A DNA stretch of 64,000 nucleotides from Pyrus communis. Lineage: Eukaryota > Streptophyta > Magnoliopsida > Rosales > Rosaceae. A program made the position numbers and the translations under genes. The stretch is from contig NC_084804.1 in NCBI RefSeq assembly GCF_963583255.1, forward strand, positions 34,950,453 through 35,014,452, written 5' to 3'. Below are positions 39,801 through 48,854 of the stretch, one piece after another. The notes under the pieces were generated by a model. That model was not told where the DNA came from, did not search any database, and worked only from the letters and a program-made list of their open reading frames with translations. Each line of letters begins with the position of its first letter. Positions within the stretch are counted from its first letter, which is position 1.

Positions 39801-41842
39801 CGAGCCAAACCCTTTCCGTAGTGTCGGGGATGCACTCAAGGACTGGGAGAAAAAAGTTAGAGTATCTGTCGATCTCCAGGAAAACAACATGGAGGTACAG
39901 GATGAAATTGGGAACGAAATTGAGAATGAAAATGCAGATGAGTTTGGATACGTTTCTGAGTATGAAAAGGGGACAGCTCAGGCTTTGGGACCTGCAACAT
40001 TTGAGCAGATTGACAAAAATGTAGATGGTAATAAGTCCAACGCCAATGAAGATGATCCTTCAACGCATAAAGATGGCCCTGTTGAGATGGAAATTGAGAA
40101 GCAAAAAGTAGAACCACAGCCTAACCGGAGTCGTACTCAAGTGCTAAAGGATAAGACCGAGGACCAGATGCGTCTCTCTGGTGCAGAAGAATTGTCTGGT
40201 GATCAATCTCAAGAAATTCATAGCCATCGTGACGGTCAAAGCACGGTAGAGGACGTGGTCTCTGTCAAGAAATCCTACTTTAGTGACATAAAGCAGCTCA
40301 GTGAACTTTCCGTAAATGATGGTGACATGGGGAAAGCTCAAGATCCTGAGGAAATTTCTGATGATGTTATGGGCAATGCTACTGCTGTTTGGAGAAGATG
40401 TGAGCAGACCACGACAAGATTGTCACAGGAGTTGGCGGAACAATTGCGTCTTGTCATGGAGCCTAATCTTGCCAGCAAGCTCCAAGGGGATTATAAGACT
40501 GGCAAGCGGATTAACATGAAGAAGGTTAGACACAAGATAACTCAACCAGTGTCCAACTTCAGTTTTTCTAAAACATAGTTTAATAAGTTTTCTTTGTGGT
40601 GTAAACTTTATTAGGTGATTCCATACATAGCCAGTCATTATCGGAAAGATAAAATATGGCTGAGACGGACCCGGCCTAACAAACGTGATTATCAAGTTGT
40701 CATTGCTGTTGATGATTCCCTTAGTATGTCTGAAAGTGGCTGTGGTGATGCCGCTATCGAAGCTCTGGTGACAGTATGTCGTGCAATGTCCCAACTAGAG
40801 ATGGGGAGCCTTGCTGTTGCAAGCTTTGGAAAGAAAGGTAACATAAGGGTGCTGCATGACTTCGATCAGCCTTTTACTGGAGAAACCGGAATCAAGGTGA
40901 GTGCCCCTTAATGCCAGTATTATCTTGAACTGAAATACATAGCAACATAGAGGTTATTTACGTATTTTGCTAGGGCAGTAAATTGTTGCATGAAGCCCTT
41001 TCTTTTCATATTTCTGTTCAGTAATGTTAGGGCCCATGGTATATGGCATGTAATGTGTTTTACTGATATTGTTGTGCAGATGATCTCGAGTTTGTCATTC
41101 AAGCAGGAGAATACTATTGCTGATCAACCAGTTGTTGATGTGTTGAAGTATGTGAACACCAAGCTCGATGAAGCGGTTGCAAGAGCACGCCTCCCCTCAG
41201 GATGGAATCCACTACAACAGCTCATTTTGATAATCGGAGATGGCCGGTTCCACGAGAGGGTAATATTTTTTTTTTCTTCTCCTTTTCCAAGTGGCCAACG
41301 AGCCGTTATTGCTGCTTGTCTACGGTTTCATTTTTTCTTAAACAAAATCAACTTTGCAGGAGAACTTGAGGCGGTATGTTAGGGATGCCTTGGCTAAGAA
41401 GCGTATGGTTGCATATTTGGTTCTTGATAACTCACCAGATGGTTCCATTATGGACCACAAGGTAATTATTCGTACTTTTTTCTTAATATATGGTGTCTGT
41501 TTTCTTCTCTCTGTTCTTTTATTATGTCGTGAGTGGATCTCTAATTCCAGAATGCCTTTCTGCAATTCTTCCTTTAGGAATATTCTTTTGAGGGTGGGTG
41601 CAAGCTGGTAAATTACATGGACTTTTTCCCATTCCCATTCTACATTGTACTGAGGAACATTGAAGCACTTCCTAGGACTCTTGCTGATTTGCTGAGACAG
41701 GTAAGCATAATAGTTCACAACGTTTTTCATGCCTAAGTGCTGCGATTTGGCCAGAAAACGCAGTGCCTCTCCTTCTATGTATCTGAAATCTTTGACTTGC
41801 TGTTTGCAGTGGGTTGAGCTTATGCAGTACACAAGGGACTAA
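8186..41842 (+). CDS. MDN1: Midasin (MDN1/REA1), pre-60S ribosome assembly AAA+ ATPase, 72 exons
   Basis: Midasin is a single-chain, dynein-like AAA+ ATPase of the nucleolus and nucleoplasm. It uses ATP to pull assembly factors (the UBL-domain proteins Ytm1/WDR12 and Rsa4/NLE) off pre-60S particles through its C-terminal MIDAS domain. I traced 72 exons from ATG 8186 to TAA 41840-41842. They sum to 16,344 nt, a multiple of three, giving 5,447 residues, close to the roughly 5,400 of plant Midasins. All junctions keep phase. Walker A loops sit near residues 364, 697, 1097, 1392, 1813 and 2123; the acidic region is about 4575-5200 and the MIDAS DxSxS motif is at 5241-5245. The start gives MAIDGSFSLESALGRFL; no upstream in-frame ATG was judged better. 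Intron 54 uses a GC donor; the other introns I read are GT-AG. The gene looks intact. Exon ends are listed in the segment entries below. Confidence 0.95.
10770..10870 (+). repeat. Possible tRNA-derived SINE remnant in MDN1 intron 6
   Basis: A GGGTTCAAACCC phrase (10813-10824) resembles an internal Pol III B box, with an A-box-like GTGGATTCCCTAGAGG 40-50 bases before it and an AT-rich tail. No clear TSD was found, so this is a tentative call. Confidence 0.35.
11168..11514 (-). mobile_element. RTE-type LINE 3' end (truncated) in MDN1 intron 6
   Basis: Read on the - strand the end reads AGCCGACCCCACTTAGTGG then ATAAGGCTTGGTTGTTTG, the well-known 3' end of plant RTE LINEs with a TTG-type tail. 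A perfect 15-bp TSD, TTTAGCAATTAGTTT, flanks it at 11153-11167 and 11515-11529. The element is 5'-truncated (347 bp) and antisense to MDN1. Confidence 0.75.
12573..12807. repeat. Small MITE flanked by a 45-bp direct repeat, MDN1 intron 8
   Basis: At 12637-12739 about 24-bp inverted ends read TATTAGCACTCTAAAA and, inward from the right, TATTAGCACTCCAAAA. A repeated host phrase beginning TTCCTATCTTTTTGTAATTG occurs just outside on both sides (about 12573-12620 and 12762-12807), longer than a normal TSD, so a segmental duplication also took place. Confidence 0.5.
12809..12841. repeat. (CA)n microsatellite, MDN1 intron 8
   Basis: About 16 uninterrupted CA units followed by a short TA run. Confidence 0.95.
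14457..16728 (+). other. MDN1: MDN1 exons 15-17: AAA2 and AAA3
   Basis: Exons: 14457-14633, 14763-14888, 14974-16728. Residues 663-1348. AAA2 Walker A GETGTGKTT is at about 697 and its Walker B WILLDEVNLAPPE near 859. AAA3 Walker A GPTSSGKTS is at about 1097, with Walker B WIVLDELNLAPSD near 1158 and the sensor-like ATQNPPGFYGGRK following. Exon 17 alone is 1,755 nt and codes for most of both modules. The G9-type run at 16752-16764 lies in intron 17 and does not affect the frame. Confidence 0.9.
16900..19797 (+). other. MDN1: MDN1 exons 18-23: AAA4
   Basis: Exons: 16900-16952, 17039-17228, 17370-17474, 18419-19195, 19356-19512, 19699-19797. Residues 1349-1809. AAA4 Walker A GETGVGKTT is at about 1392 and Walker B LFLVDEISLADDS near 1540, followed by ATMNPGGDFGKKE. 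Intron 20 (17475-18418) contains a GTGCGCGTGC-type alternating purine-pyrimidine run. Confidence 0.88.
17620..17662. repeat. Alternating GTGCGC tract, MDN1 intron 20
   Basis: A run of GTGTGCGTGCGTGTGCGCG followed by more GC/GT dinucleotides, fully alternating purine-pyrimidine; a potential Z-DNA former in otherwise AT-rich intron DNA. Confidence 0.85.
19909..20994 (+). other. MDN1: MDN1 exons 24-28: AAA5
   Basis: Exons: 19909-20009, 20117-20206, 20301-20366, 20517-20681, 20787-20994. Residues about 1809-2018. Walker A is GSPGVGKTS at about 1813, Walker B WVLLDELNLAP near 1879-1889, followed by ACQNPSHQGGGRKGLPKSF. Confidence 0.88.
21087..23637 (+). other. MDN1: MDN1 exons 29-30: AAA6 and start of the linker
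   Basis: Exons: 21087-21952 and 22084-23637. Residues about 2019-2825. Walker A is GPASCGKTS at about 2123. The Walker B region reads WIVLEDANCCNPT, with E-D in place of the usual D-E, a degeneracy typical of the last Midasin AAA module. A TVNPTYGEVSRAMRNRG motif follows at the start of exon 30. Confidence 0.88.
23928..24029 (+). repeat. 48-bp exact tandem duplication at MDN1 exon 32 acceptor
   Basis: The 48-bp unit beginning GTTACATTGACTTTTGAGC is repeated twice without a mismatch, immediately before the acceptor CTGTTACAG|CG. The first copy ends CTGTTACATT, so it lacks the AG and only the second copy makes an acceptor. Perfect identity suggests a recent event. Confidence 0.95.
25465..25961 (-). 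mobile_element. 5'-truncated L1-type LINE in MDN1 intron 34
   Basis: Flanked by a perfect 16-bp TSD, TTAATGCAAGCATGTT (25449-25464 and 25962-25977). On the - strand it encodes a degraded plant LINE C-terminal zinc-binding (zf-RVT) segment, VDHLFLHCPVALNLW, and downstream FWVIWMERN. It is antisense to MDN1 and 497 bp long. Its 3' end faces the left with a short T run on the + strand. Confidence 0.8.
34137..34235 (+). other. MDN1: GC-AG intron (MDN1 intron 54)
   Basis: The donor reads AG|GCACGT and the acceptor TTGCAG|T. Ending exon 54 at the only nearby GT (34141) shifts the downstream frame, while the GC donor gives in-frame S-L-E-D-F-L, the expected Midasin sequence. GC-AG is the commonest non-canonical intron class in plants. 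Confidence 0.7.
38100..38120. repeat. Poly-T run in MDN1 intron 65
   Basis: An uninterrupted run of about 21 T in the 606-base intron 65; the rest of that intron shows nothing recognisable. Confidence 0.85.
38515..40524 (+). other. MDN1: MDN1 exons 66-67: acidic D/E-rich region
   Basis: Exons: 38515-38715 and 38824-40524. Residues about 4575-5208. Strongly acidic, with many D/E-rich stretches such as EDANEDDED and little predicted order. In Midasin this flexible stretch tethers the MIDAS domain to the ring. Exon 67 ends GRINMKK-type at 40524 with donor AAG|GTTAGA. Confidence 0.88.
40615..41842 (+). other. MDN1: MDN1 exons 68-72: MIDAS (VWA-like) domain
   Basis: Exons: 40615-40896, 41080-41259, 41360-41461, 41578-41700, 41810-41842. 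Residues 5209-5447. The metal-binding DxSxS motif is D-D-S-L-S at residues 5241-5245 (codons from 40711), followed by a GDGRFHE segment in exon 69. The last exon encodes only WVELMQYTRD before TAA. Confidence 0.9.
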
Positions 41843-42480
41843 CCTAATCATTCGGTGTGAGCTGCAAAGATCGCGTTGAGTGGCGCAAAAGGTCATATTT
41901 TCATAGCAGGTTAACCAGGGAATGAGGATGATGCGTATTGTGTATAATGTAACTTGTATAGGAAACAATTAGAGTCATCATCAGTGAAGATGAACAAATT
42001 TTTAACTTTATTCACTTTTTTTTCTGGTGAAAAAGATCATTCTTAATTTGAGTAATGTTTCATTGGTGTTGTGTGGTAATTCTAAATGGCTTTCCATTGG
42101 ACATGGACGATACCAAATTAGAATTAGCCGTGGTTTTTGGTAATTACACAAGGATTTGGATACTCTACTAGATAGGCTTGAACAGCTTCCACATACACCT
42201 TCGCTGCAAAAACCATCTCAACGATCCATGCTTTCATCCCAGAGTTCCGTCGCCAGTTCAGTACCCTTCTTATGCCAACCCATAGGTTTTGAGATACCCT
42301 CTATGGCAAGTAATCATTAAATCTCAATATATTCATTATTTTTACCCTGAGGCCATTAAAATTCTTCTCATTCGCGAGCACTTGGTGTTTGTCGAGAGAT
42401 TTTAACATGTACCGATTGTTGCTGACATCAACAGCTAAGTAACGCATCTTGTCGAGGGATTACTGGTGTGTCTCTCTAAA
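41843..42480 (+). other. MDN1 3' flank
   Basis: Contains the MDN1 3' UTR for an unknown distance; no unambiguous AATAAA-type signal is seen in the first 200 bases. Further right (about 42170-42300) a short stretch could encode peptides on the - strand, but I recognise nothing. Confidence 0.4.
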
Positions 42481-42488
42481 TATTTGAC

Positions 42489-42720
42489 ATAGTATCAGAG
42501 CCGGTTTGATGTGGGTCATGTGGATCCGTATTGTGCCCGAGTTATCGGATTTAATATTACACCATGCTTTTGCTCTTAATGTCCGATGTAGATTGGTTGG
42601 GTGAGTGGTCCAATATGTGGTGTTCTCACGTGAGGGGGCGTGCTCCCATATTGAGGGATTGAGAAAATAAAATAAAATATATAAATGTATGGTTCTAGAC
42701 CTAATAACACTGACGTCTTT
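42489..42720 (+). mobile_element. TRIM-like LTR-retrotransposon remnant
   Basis: AGTATCAGAGCC at 42491-42502 matches the initiator-tRNA-Met primer-binding site of plant LTR elements except near its first bases. About 130 bases later GTGAGGGGGCGTG looks like a polypurine tract. Such close spacing of PBS and PPT with no coding space between is the signature of TRIM elements. The LTRs are too degraded for me to pair, so the boundaries are guesses. Confidence 0.4.
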
Positions 42721-43128
42721 TGCGATAAAACCCAACACATAACAGTAAGTGATTAAGTTGAGATAAAATTAGTTTTGTTAAGGGGTGGACTAGTGGGCCA
42801 TCTCTCTAAGTGAATAGGCATTTCATAATCCTTGGTGGGTCCAAAGGGTCTAGTACCAAACATTTTTAGGTCCTCGAAGAAATATTGAAAAAGTCTTTAT
42901 ATGCATTTGTCTTCGAAAGTGATCTCATTAGGATTTCATAAATAAACAAAATTCTCATTAGATTGAAGTAGACAATTAGAGCATTCAGGGTCCAACGCAA
43001 TTCTCTGAAAGTCGTCTCATTAGTATATGCATGAAATTGTTAAACAAAATTCAAGGTCCAACGCAATGTATAAATTATGAGGAAAAAAAAATAATACAAA
43101 AGATCAGCATCCATAAGCTATACCAGTT

Positions 43129-44229
43129 TCAATTCTTGGCAAAACGAGATAATGTGGCCCACCACACTGCGGGATCGCTTTCTTTCTCTAGATTGAAAGC
43201 TACGGTCTTGATCGACTGTGGAATCCCACCACACTCCCTAACTATTAACGTTTCTATTCTTTTGATTTCTTCATTCTTCATAACATCTTTATTGGAGTTC
43301 ACTATTTTCCTGAACATCTTTAGGGCATCATCCTCACACATTCCCTCTATTTTGATATCCTCCTGTTTCCACGATTCATCGCGCTCACCGATCTCGTCGT
43401 CGTAGTAGCAACCACTGCGTCCAAGCACGACCCTTCCGTGTTGGCCTTTACGGATGCCAATCCTCACCAAATCAATCTCAGAAGAAACTTGATCAACAAA
43501 CAACAAGTAGCTCTTGTTTTCCAGCTCTTTAGCTATAATTTCTGCTCTCTCATGGTTACTCATCAACTCATCCGCTTGTAACCCTAACTGCTTTTCGAGT
43601 ATGTGTTGTATGTCTCCCACGCCTTTCTCCTCAGTCATGGTTACCCAAAAAATGACGTCAAACGGCTGAACAGTGTTAGTAAGTTCACAGAATCTGTCGT
43701 GCACGTTCTCCAGCACTGTTGTTTTTCCCACCCCGGAGGGTCCCCATATGCAAACCCTAGCGCACTTGTCACGACCATCTTTTACAAGCAACTTTAGAAA
43801 CAACACGTCAACATAGTTATTGAGTGATGGAAAATCATCTATCTTGAGTGCACCCCTCTTTATAAACCGATCGGGCAGTGCAGGCGCGCTCTGATTCCTT
43901 ATCGTGTCGAGTTTGATCTGCTTTCGCAGGTTGGCGATCTTTTTTATTTTCATGCGAATCTTTAGATCAAGGCACCAAGAAGATTGAAGGAGTCCACATG
44001 ATTGGCCTTGGTTGATCGTTCTAGTCCTCTCCCTCTCTTTATACCTTTTCTCCAAATTCTCAATTTTTTGTCTCTCTTCATCGACCTTGCGAAGCCAGTC
44101 CATGCACTCACTTAGCCATTCGATTCTGTAAGCGTTTGCGGCGAGCACCTTTTTGACATCGGTCTCTTCGTTTTCGAGACGCTTTCTTTCATGCTCGAGT
44201 TTCTCAAAACCTCCCTTGCCAAAAGCCAT
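43129..44229 (-). CDS. CC-NB-ARC protein lacking LRRs (RPS2/RPS5-like)
   Basis: A single-exon frame of 366 residues, counting from the second Met of the longer open frame (MAFGKGGFEKLEHERKR, ATG at 44227-44229), chosen because the extra N-terminal residues are hydrophobic and unlike the family. It starts with a coiled coil (about 1-110), then NB-ARC: P-loop GPSGVGKTT at about 163, RNBS-A-like FDVIFWVTM, kinase-2 LLFVDQV, RNBS-B-like RVVLGRSG, and GLPL-type GGIPQSI. The protein ends shortly after GLPL with no MHD motif and no LRR, whereas full CNLs run to about 900 residues. The usual kinase-2 LDDVW reads VDQVS. It could be a truncated helper/decoy-type gene or a pseudogene remnant. Confidence 0.75.
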   Translation of the reverse strand: MAFGKGGFEKLEHERKRLENEETDVKKVLAANAYRIEWLSECMDWLRKVDEERQKIENLEKRYKERERTRTINQGQSCGLLQSSWCLDLKIRMKIKKIANLRKQIKLDTIRNQSAPALPDRFIKRGALKIDDFPSLNNYVDVLFLKLLVKDGRDKCARVCIWGPSGVGKTTVLENVHDRFCELTNTVQPFDVIFWVTMTEEKGVGDIQHILEKQLGLQADELMSNHERAEIIAKELENKSYLLFVDQVSSEIDLVRIGIRKGQHGRVVLGRSGCYYDDEIGERDESWKQEDIKIEGMCEDDALKMFRKIVNSNKDVMKNEEIKRIETLIVRECGGIPQSIKTVAFNLEKESDPAVWWATLSRFAKN

Positions 44230-44859
44230 GGTATTGGAAATTTGGAATAAAAGAAAAAGGAGAATGTAGTTACAGATCAATGATTAACAGGGGAGTAATA
44301 GAGGTCTATTTGTACTACTCATGCTCACGGGCTGACCAATTTCTATTAGGAAACAATTGCCTTTCCTTTCCTAACAAGGGACGGTTTGATTTGCTTTCTT
44401 GTTATTGTTTGTTTTACCATCAAGTCTAGGTAAAATATATGCGAAAGCAACAAGAAAAGTAAGGAGTTCCAAATTTTACATTCCTAAAACACCGGGACAA
44501 ATTAACTATAGAACAAGGATAGTAAGTACAATCCTAATGAAGAGACAACTTGCAAACACAGAGAAATTCATTCTATATGGTTTTCATTTGGACTCTAATT
44601 AAGATACAACTCGTCAACAGAGATAAATTCTTTCTTAGTGGTTTCTCCTTGGACTTGAAAATTGGATATGTAATCGCCACTAGCACTACAATTAGTGGTT
44701 GTACAACTTAGCCTCAAAATCATTTTTTTATAAATAAAAATTTAGCCTGAATATCCTATTCCTTAGTGTGAATATATGATTGCACCAAATTGATTATATA
44801 TTGTATTAACTTTTTTTTTATTAATAAAACTTATTTAGTTTGATAAAAAAAAAAATTTA
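44230..44859. other. Upstream flank of the NB-ARC gene
   Basis: Probably includes the promoter of the - strand NB-ARC gene; AT-rich, with poly-T and poly-A runs near 44810-44855. No motif is clear enough to call. Confidence 0.4.
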
Positions 44860-44868
44860 TTATATGTA

Positions 44869-45234
44869 GGTTTTTATCACAAATAATCTCTGAATTGACC
44901 CACCTCATCAAAATGGTTCCTGAAGTTTAAAGTCGATCAATGTAGTCTCTGAAAATGGGTGCCGCTAATCAATGTGGTCCAACCGTCATAGTCCTATCAA
45001 AATTCTGTTATATGCTGATGTGACACATGACGGCACCTCACAAGTCTAATTAAATATTTTCATGTAGATTAAAAAGATTTAAATAATAAAAAAAAAAAAA
45101 TTTGACATAATTATGAGAGAAGAACCACATTGATTTGTGACATCCATTTTCATGGACTACATTGATCAATTATCAATTTTAGAGACCATCTTGATGGGAT
45201 GGTTAATTTTAAGGACCATTTGTGATAAAACTCC
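44869..45234. mobile_element. Mutator-like MITE with 9-bp TSD
   Basis: A 366-bp element with long inverted ends (left GGTTTTTATCACAAAT; inward from right GGAGTTTTATCACAAAT, continuing with similarity for about 50 bp). TTATATGTA flanks it at 44860-44868 and 45235-45243, a perfect 9-bp TSD, typical of Mutator-superfamily elements. No coding capacity. Confidence 0.75.
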
Positions 45235-45243
45235 TTATATGTA

Positions 45244-46326
45244 ATTAATCACTTGTGGATGACATTGATGATAGGATTAAAAGCACACCACAAAGTAGCA
45301 CACAAATGTCCTATTGATTTTCCTTATTAACATTAAGATTTGTCAATTGTAGCATATAAAAATAAGGGTCTTTCCTACAGAAGATTGTTTTATCTAACTA
45401 CTTAAAATGTCACAAAAATTGGGTTGCTGTCCCTACTGACCAGTCACCGAAAAATAATTATTAGACCGACTTACACTTATCTAAAGTCTACGAAATTTTA
45501 TATGAAGACACTAGACACACAGAGCTACATTGACACAAACTTTTGGAATTTTTGGAGTTGATTTGGTATTTAAATTAAATCGAACAAAAATAGTACAGAG
45601 ACATATTTTAAATCATAAAAATAGATTGTAGTTCACAAGTTAAGAAAACGAGCTAAGGAAGTGTTATCCAGCACCAAATAATCATGCAAACATGTTATAT
45701 TTCATTCAAATTCCTTTTATTTCCGGATTAAGATGCTCAAGTTGCCTCAATGTTAGAACTCAACCTATTACTCTTTCTTATGTAGTATGTTAAGAGAATG
45801 GCGTTTTCAACTTAACTTAGTCCCTAGCATACAATCTAGAATGACGTGTTCATAGATTTAACAAGTAGAAATCATTAAGAACGAAAAGAGTTTGAGTCAT
45901 CACAAGGCATTGTAAGTACTGGCGTTGTCTTACTTATCCTAGAAATTGGTTCACATGTTAATCGCAATTAACAAGTTCTAGAACATATGTAGGTCCTCAT
46001 TTGACAAGGGCAGGCACACACATATTCATAGTATTAGAATCCTAGATATGCTTACTAAGTATGCATCCGTAGAAAACACATAAAGAGTTCATCAATGAGA
46101 CAAGTAGTGAACCAATTTTCATCAATTCATAAAAGTAATTCAAACGAAATATCATAATAAACTTACAATTATATTTGGGGCTTCAAAACAGCCCCTAACT
46201 ACTAAAAATTTTGTTACACAATCCTTAAATTAAAACAAAAGAGAGACATGAGTTTGAGAAAATAGAACCAAAGGAAATCGACTGAGGCCTCCTCTTTCCT
46301 TCCTTCCCCAACACTACTTTTAAACC
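45244..46326. other. AT-rich intergenic DNA, nothing recognised
   Basis: No open frame, repeat end or RNA gene that I can support. Confidence 0.45.
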
Positions 46327-46327
46327 A

Positions 46328-46420
46328 ATTCTTGCTGCATCATTTTCTTCTCCTTAACTCACCCACTAATAGCCATTCTTGCTGCATCATTTCTTCTCCT
46401 TAACTCACCCACTAATAGCC
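46328..46420. repeat. 46/47-bp tandem duplication
   Basis: ATTCTTGCTGCATCATTT... through CACTAATAGCC occurs twice head-to-tail (start 46328 and 46375), differing by one T. Non-coding. Confidence 0.9.
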
Positions 46421-47510
46421 ATTTAGTGATGACAATAAGTGAGAGGAAATGGTAAAACAATTGTAACTCCTTGGGTCGCCTTTATGCCAATTACTCCCTC
46501 TTAATCCTCATCTTTAATTCCATTCCCTTTTATATTTGATTAAGTGTCAGCTAGTTTGTTCTTGACTGCATCAGTTTTGGCTTCTAGATTTATTAGGTTT
46601 ATTGCTTTTATTGCAGTTACAAACTGTTAAGTCTCTTGTGAACATTTTAGTGTTAAAACAACCATAACTTCTTCTAGAAAAATGATACGAACAATCCATG
46701 AAATACTCCAGAAAATAGACATCCGTAGCTTTCAAAGCATATAAGGATCATTCTCTAATTCATTATGAGTTGTCGCAACTTGCTTCCAAAGTCAGCTGAT
46801 CTGCACAGGCAGTTTTGACGAACTTGTTACTTAAAATCCCACTCGTGCTATTTTTCTTTTCTTTGCTTGACAAATCTTACAAAACACAAAAACAAAGTAA
46901 ATAGCTTAAAAATACAAGGAACTAACTAAGAAAAGACAAGTGAATTTGATGTAAACTATATATACATATAGTCTTATCAATTGACACGACTAAAAGACTA
47001 GTTCTAGATGCTTTTAGAGATCCATATATTGCCTGTTATTTTCATTTACTCACTGTTCAGATGGTGGAAATAACTTGAAATTTGAACAAAAGTTGAAATT
47101 TGTAAATTAACATGCACCAATTTTCTTATTTAGATTCATAAACATAGAAATATAGAATTTCTGCGTGGAACAAAAAAATTGACTTTGGGACCGTTTAAAT
47201 TCCATGTAAATATGTAGTTGTCATTACTGTATTTCCATGAGTGAGAGTTAAAAAAAACTCAAGCATGAGTGACCACCATTGTTGCAACCACTACTGTGGA
47301 GCAAAAAATAATCAAGAAAAATATGAAGGCGACACATGGCTTCTAGGGTAAAAAGGACAAAATTACCCTCAAGAAACACCGGAACTCCTACGCGCGAGCA
47401 ATGGACAATCATCCCTCAATCAAGTAAAAAGTGTCCAAAATAGGTATTTATTCAAAACCTATTTCATCCATCCTCTTCAAATCTTCTCTACAAGGCAACC
47501 CCAACACATT
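46421..47510. other. Intergenic DNA, no gene seen
   Basis: AT-rich; a stretch near 47330-47480 resembles LTR-like repetitive DNA but has no boundary I can define. Confidence 0.4.
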
Positions 47511-47756
47511 CATTTCAAATTATATTAATTAACTAATTAATTGATTTATTGCCTAATTAATCTATTAATTGGCTAATTAACTACAAATTACACTCAAAAA
47601 TGCCACAAGGGGCCGGTCACCATCTCTCCAAAGAGGGCAAGGTAACTCCCAAAACATTTCTTTCAAATTATATTAATTAACTAATTAATTGATTTATTAC
47701 CTAATTAATCTATTAATTGGGTAATTAACTACAAATTACACCCAAAAATGCCACCT
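47511..47756. repeat. Pair of about 100-bp direct repeats
   Basis: The phrase TTCAAATTATATTAATTAAC through AAAAATGCCAC is present at about 47513-47608 and again at about 47663-47754 with few differences. About 50 bases separate the two copies. The units are rich in TTAATTAA steps. Confidence 0.85.
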
Positions 47757-47823
47757 AATTAATCTAAACACTTTTCCCTCAAAATTCTAACCTTGGCATT
47801 AGAGGTTCTTCGGCCGAAGCGCG

Positions 47824-47856
47824 CCCCCCCCCCCCCCCCCCCCAAAAAAAAAAAAA
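47824..47856. repeat. C20A13 homopolymer junction
   Basis: Twenty C are followed directly by thirteen A. The complementary strand is T13G20, able to form G-quadruplex structure. It may also mark an assembly or sequencing weak point. Confidence 0.85.
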
Positions 47857-47939
47857 TCATCATGGGCATGTGAGACTCTTGGCCTTGACTTAAGGTGTTA
47901 TTTGTTTTGTAGGTGAAATTTTGTCCAAGATCAAGGAGA

Positions 47940-48130
47940 AAGAATTTGCATCCACAACTACCACCATAACCATCGTCGCTGCCACCAACCCCACTCAACA
48001 TCATTATTGTTGGCGCCCCCATTACCCACCATCAACTATCGTCGTTGCCATTAACCATCAACATCACCACCGCCACAACCCACATCAGTTACAATCAACA
48101 CCGCTACCACCACCACCCATCGTTATGGGC
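47940..48130. repeat. CCA/CAT-rich low-complexity block
   Basis: Imperfect CCA, CAC and CAT triplets, like the block at the left edge of the window. It supports no coding frame of its own. Confidence 0.75.
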
Positions 48131-48347
48131 CAAGCTACATGGGGACAAGGAGGAGCGGCCGCCCCTTCGGTCTCCAGAAGCCACCATTAAGTGTGAGGAT
48201 TGCACCCCTTTGGTCCTCTGAATTGCTACCGAAATCTGCTGCGCTACTTCGATGCATCTATGTTTTATGCTTCACTACTTCTCATGCGTTTTTTCCTTCT
48301 TTTTTTTTTTTATTTTTTTATTTTTTTTTATTTTTTTTTATTAAATA

Positions 48348-48380
48348 CCCAGGCCAAAACGACGTCGTTTTGGTCCTGGG
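48348..48380. repeat. Near-perfect 33-base palindrome around GACGTC
   Basis: CCCAGG, then CCAAAACGACGTCGTTTTGG, then TCCTGGG: an inverted repeat with a perfect 20-base core and one unpaired base between the arms. A second ACGTCGTT lies nearby at 48401-48408. The core includes the ACGT bZIP-type site. It lies after a long T-rich run, so it may be the end of a transposable element. Confidence 0.85.
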
Positions 48381-48854
48381 ATAAAAAGAACATAGAATGA
48401 CGTCGTTAAGAAGGGATATGGTAAGGCTATCATTATTCAAGAGTTTGTTCTCAAGTCCGGTCAGATTCTCTTTAAAGGCCATTATATGCCACAGCTGGTA
48501 TATGTTAGCCAATAGGTACTTTAATGCAATGTTGAGCGAGGGAATAGAGCCCAATATGCATGCTTAAAAATTATATGAGTCACTTGGTTATGCCCACAAG
48601 GTGTTTGACGAATCACCCTACTTAACTATCTCTCTTAAATGCCACGCTTAGGAGCTACTGTAGAGAGAATTGATGGGAAGATACCTTGTATCTCTTCCAT
48701 AACATGATATATGAGTCAAGGGAAATGATGAAAAGCCCAATAATTTAACCATACACATTGCTCTGAAGGCATGTGCAAGGTTAAGGCACTCACATACGAG
48801 AAAATAATACATGAGTTTGTGAAGAAACATGACAAGATTGCATTAAATAATCGA
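48381..48854. other. Intergenic DNA, possibly old retroelement
   Basis: Short degenerate coding-like stretches occur, but no frame longer than about 80 codons and no motif I recognise. Confidence 0.35.

Noticed and set aside
40525..40578. Extension of exon 67 as the true end of the protein
   Set aside because: Donor AAG|GTTAGA and acceptor TTAG|GTG restore the VIPYIASHY segment and the MIDAS domain, as in all Midasins.
42170..42300. Possible coding stretch on the - strand
   Set aside because: Frame is short and broken, and I recognise no family; left as unannotated flank.
46328..46420. CRISPR-like or array repeat
   Set aside because: Only two head-to-tail copies without spacers, in plant nuclear DNA.
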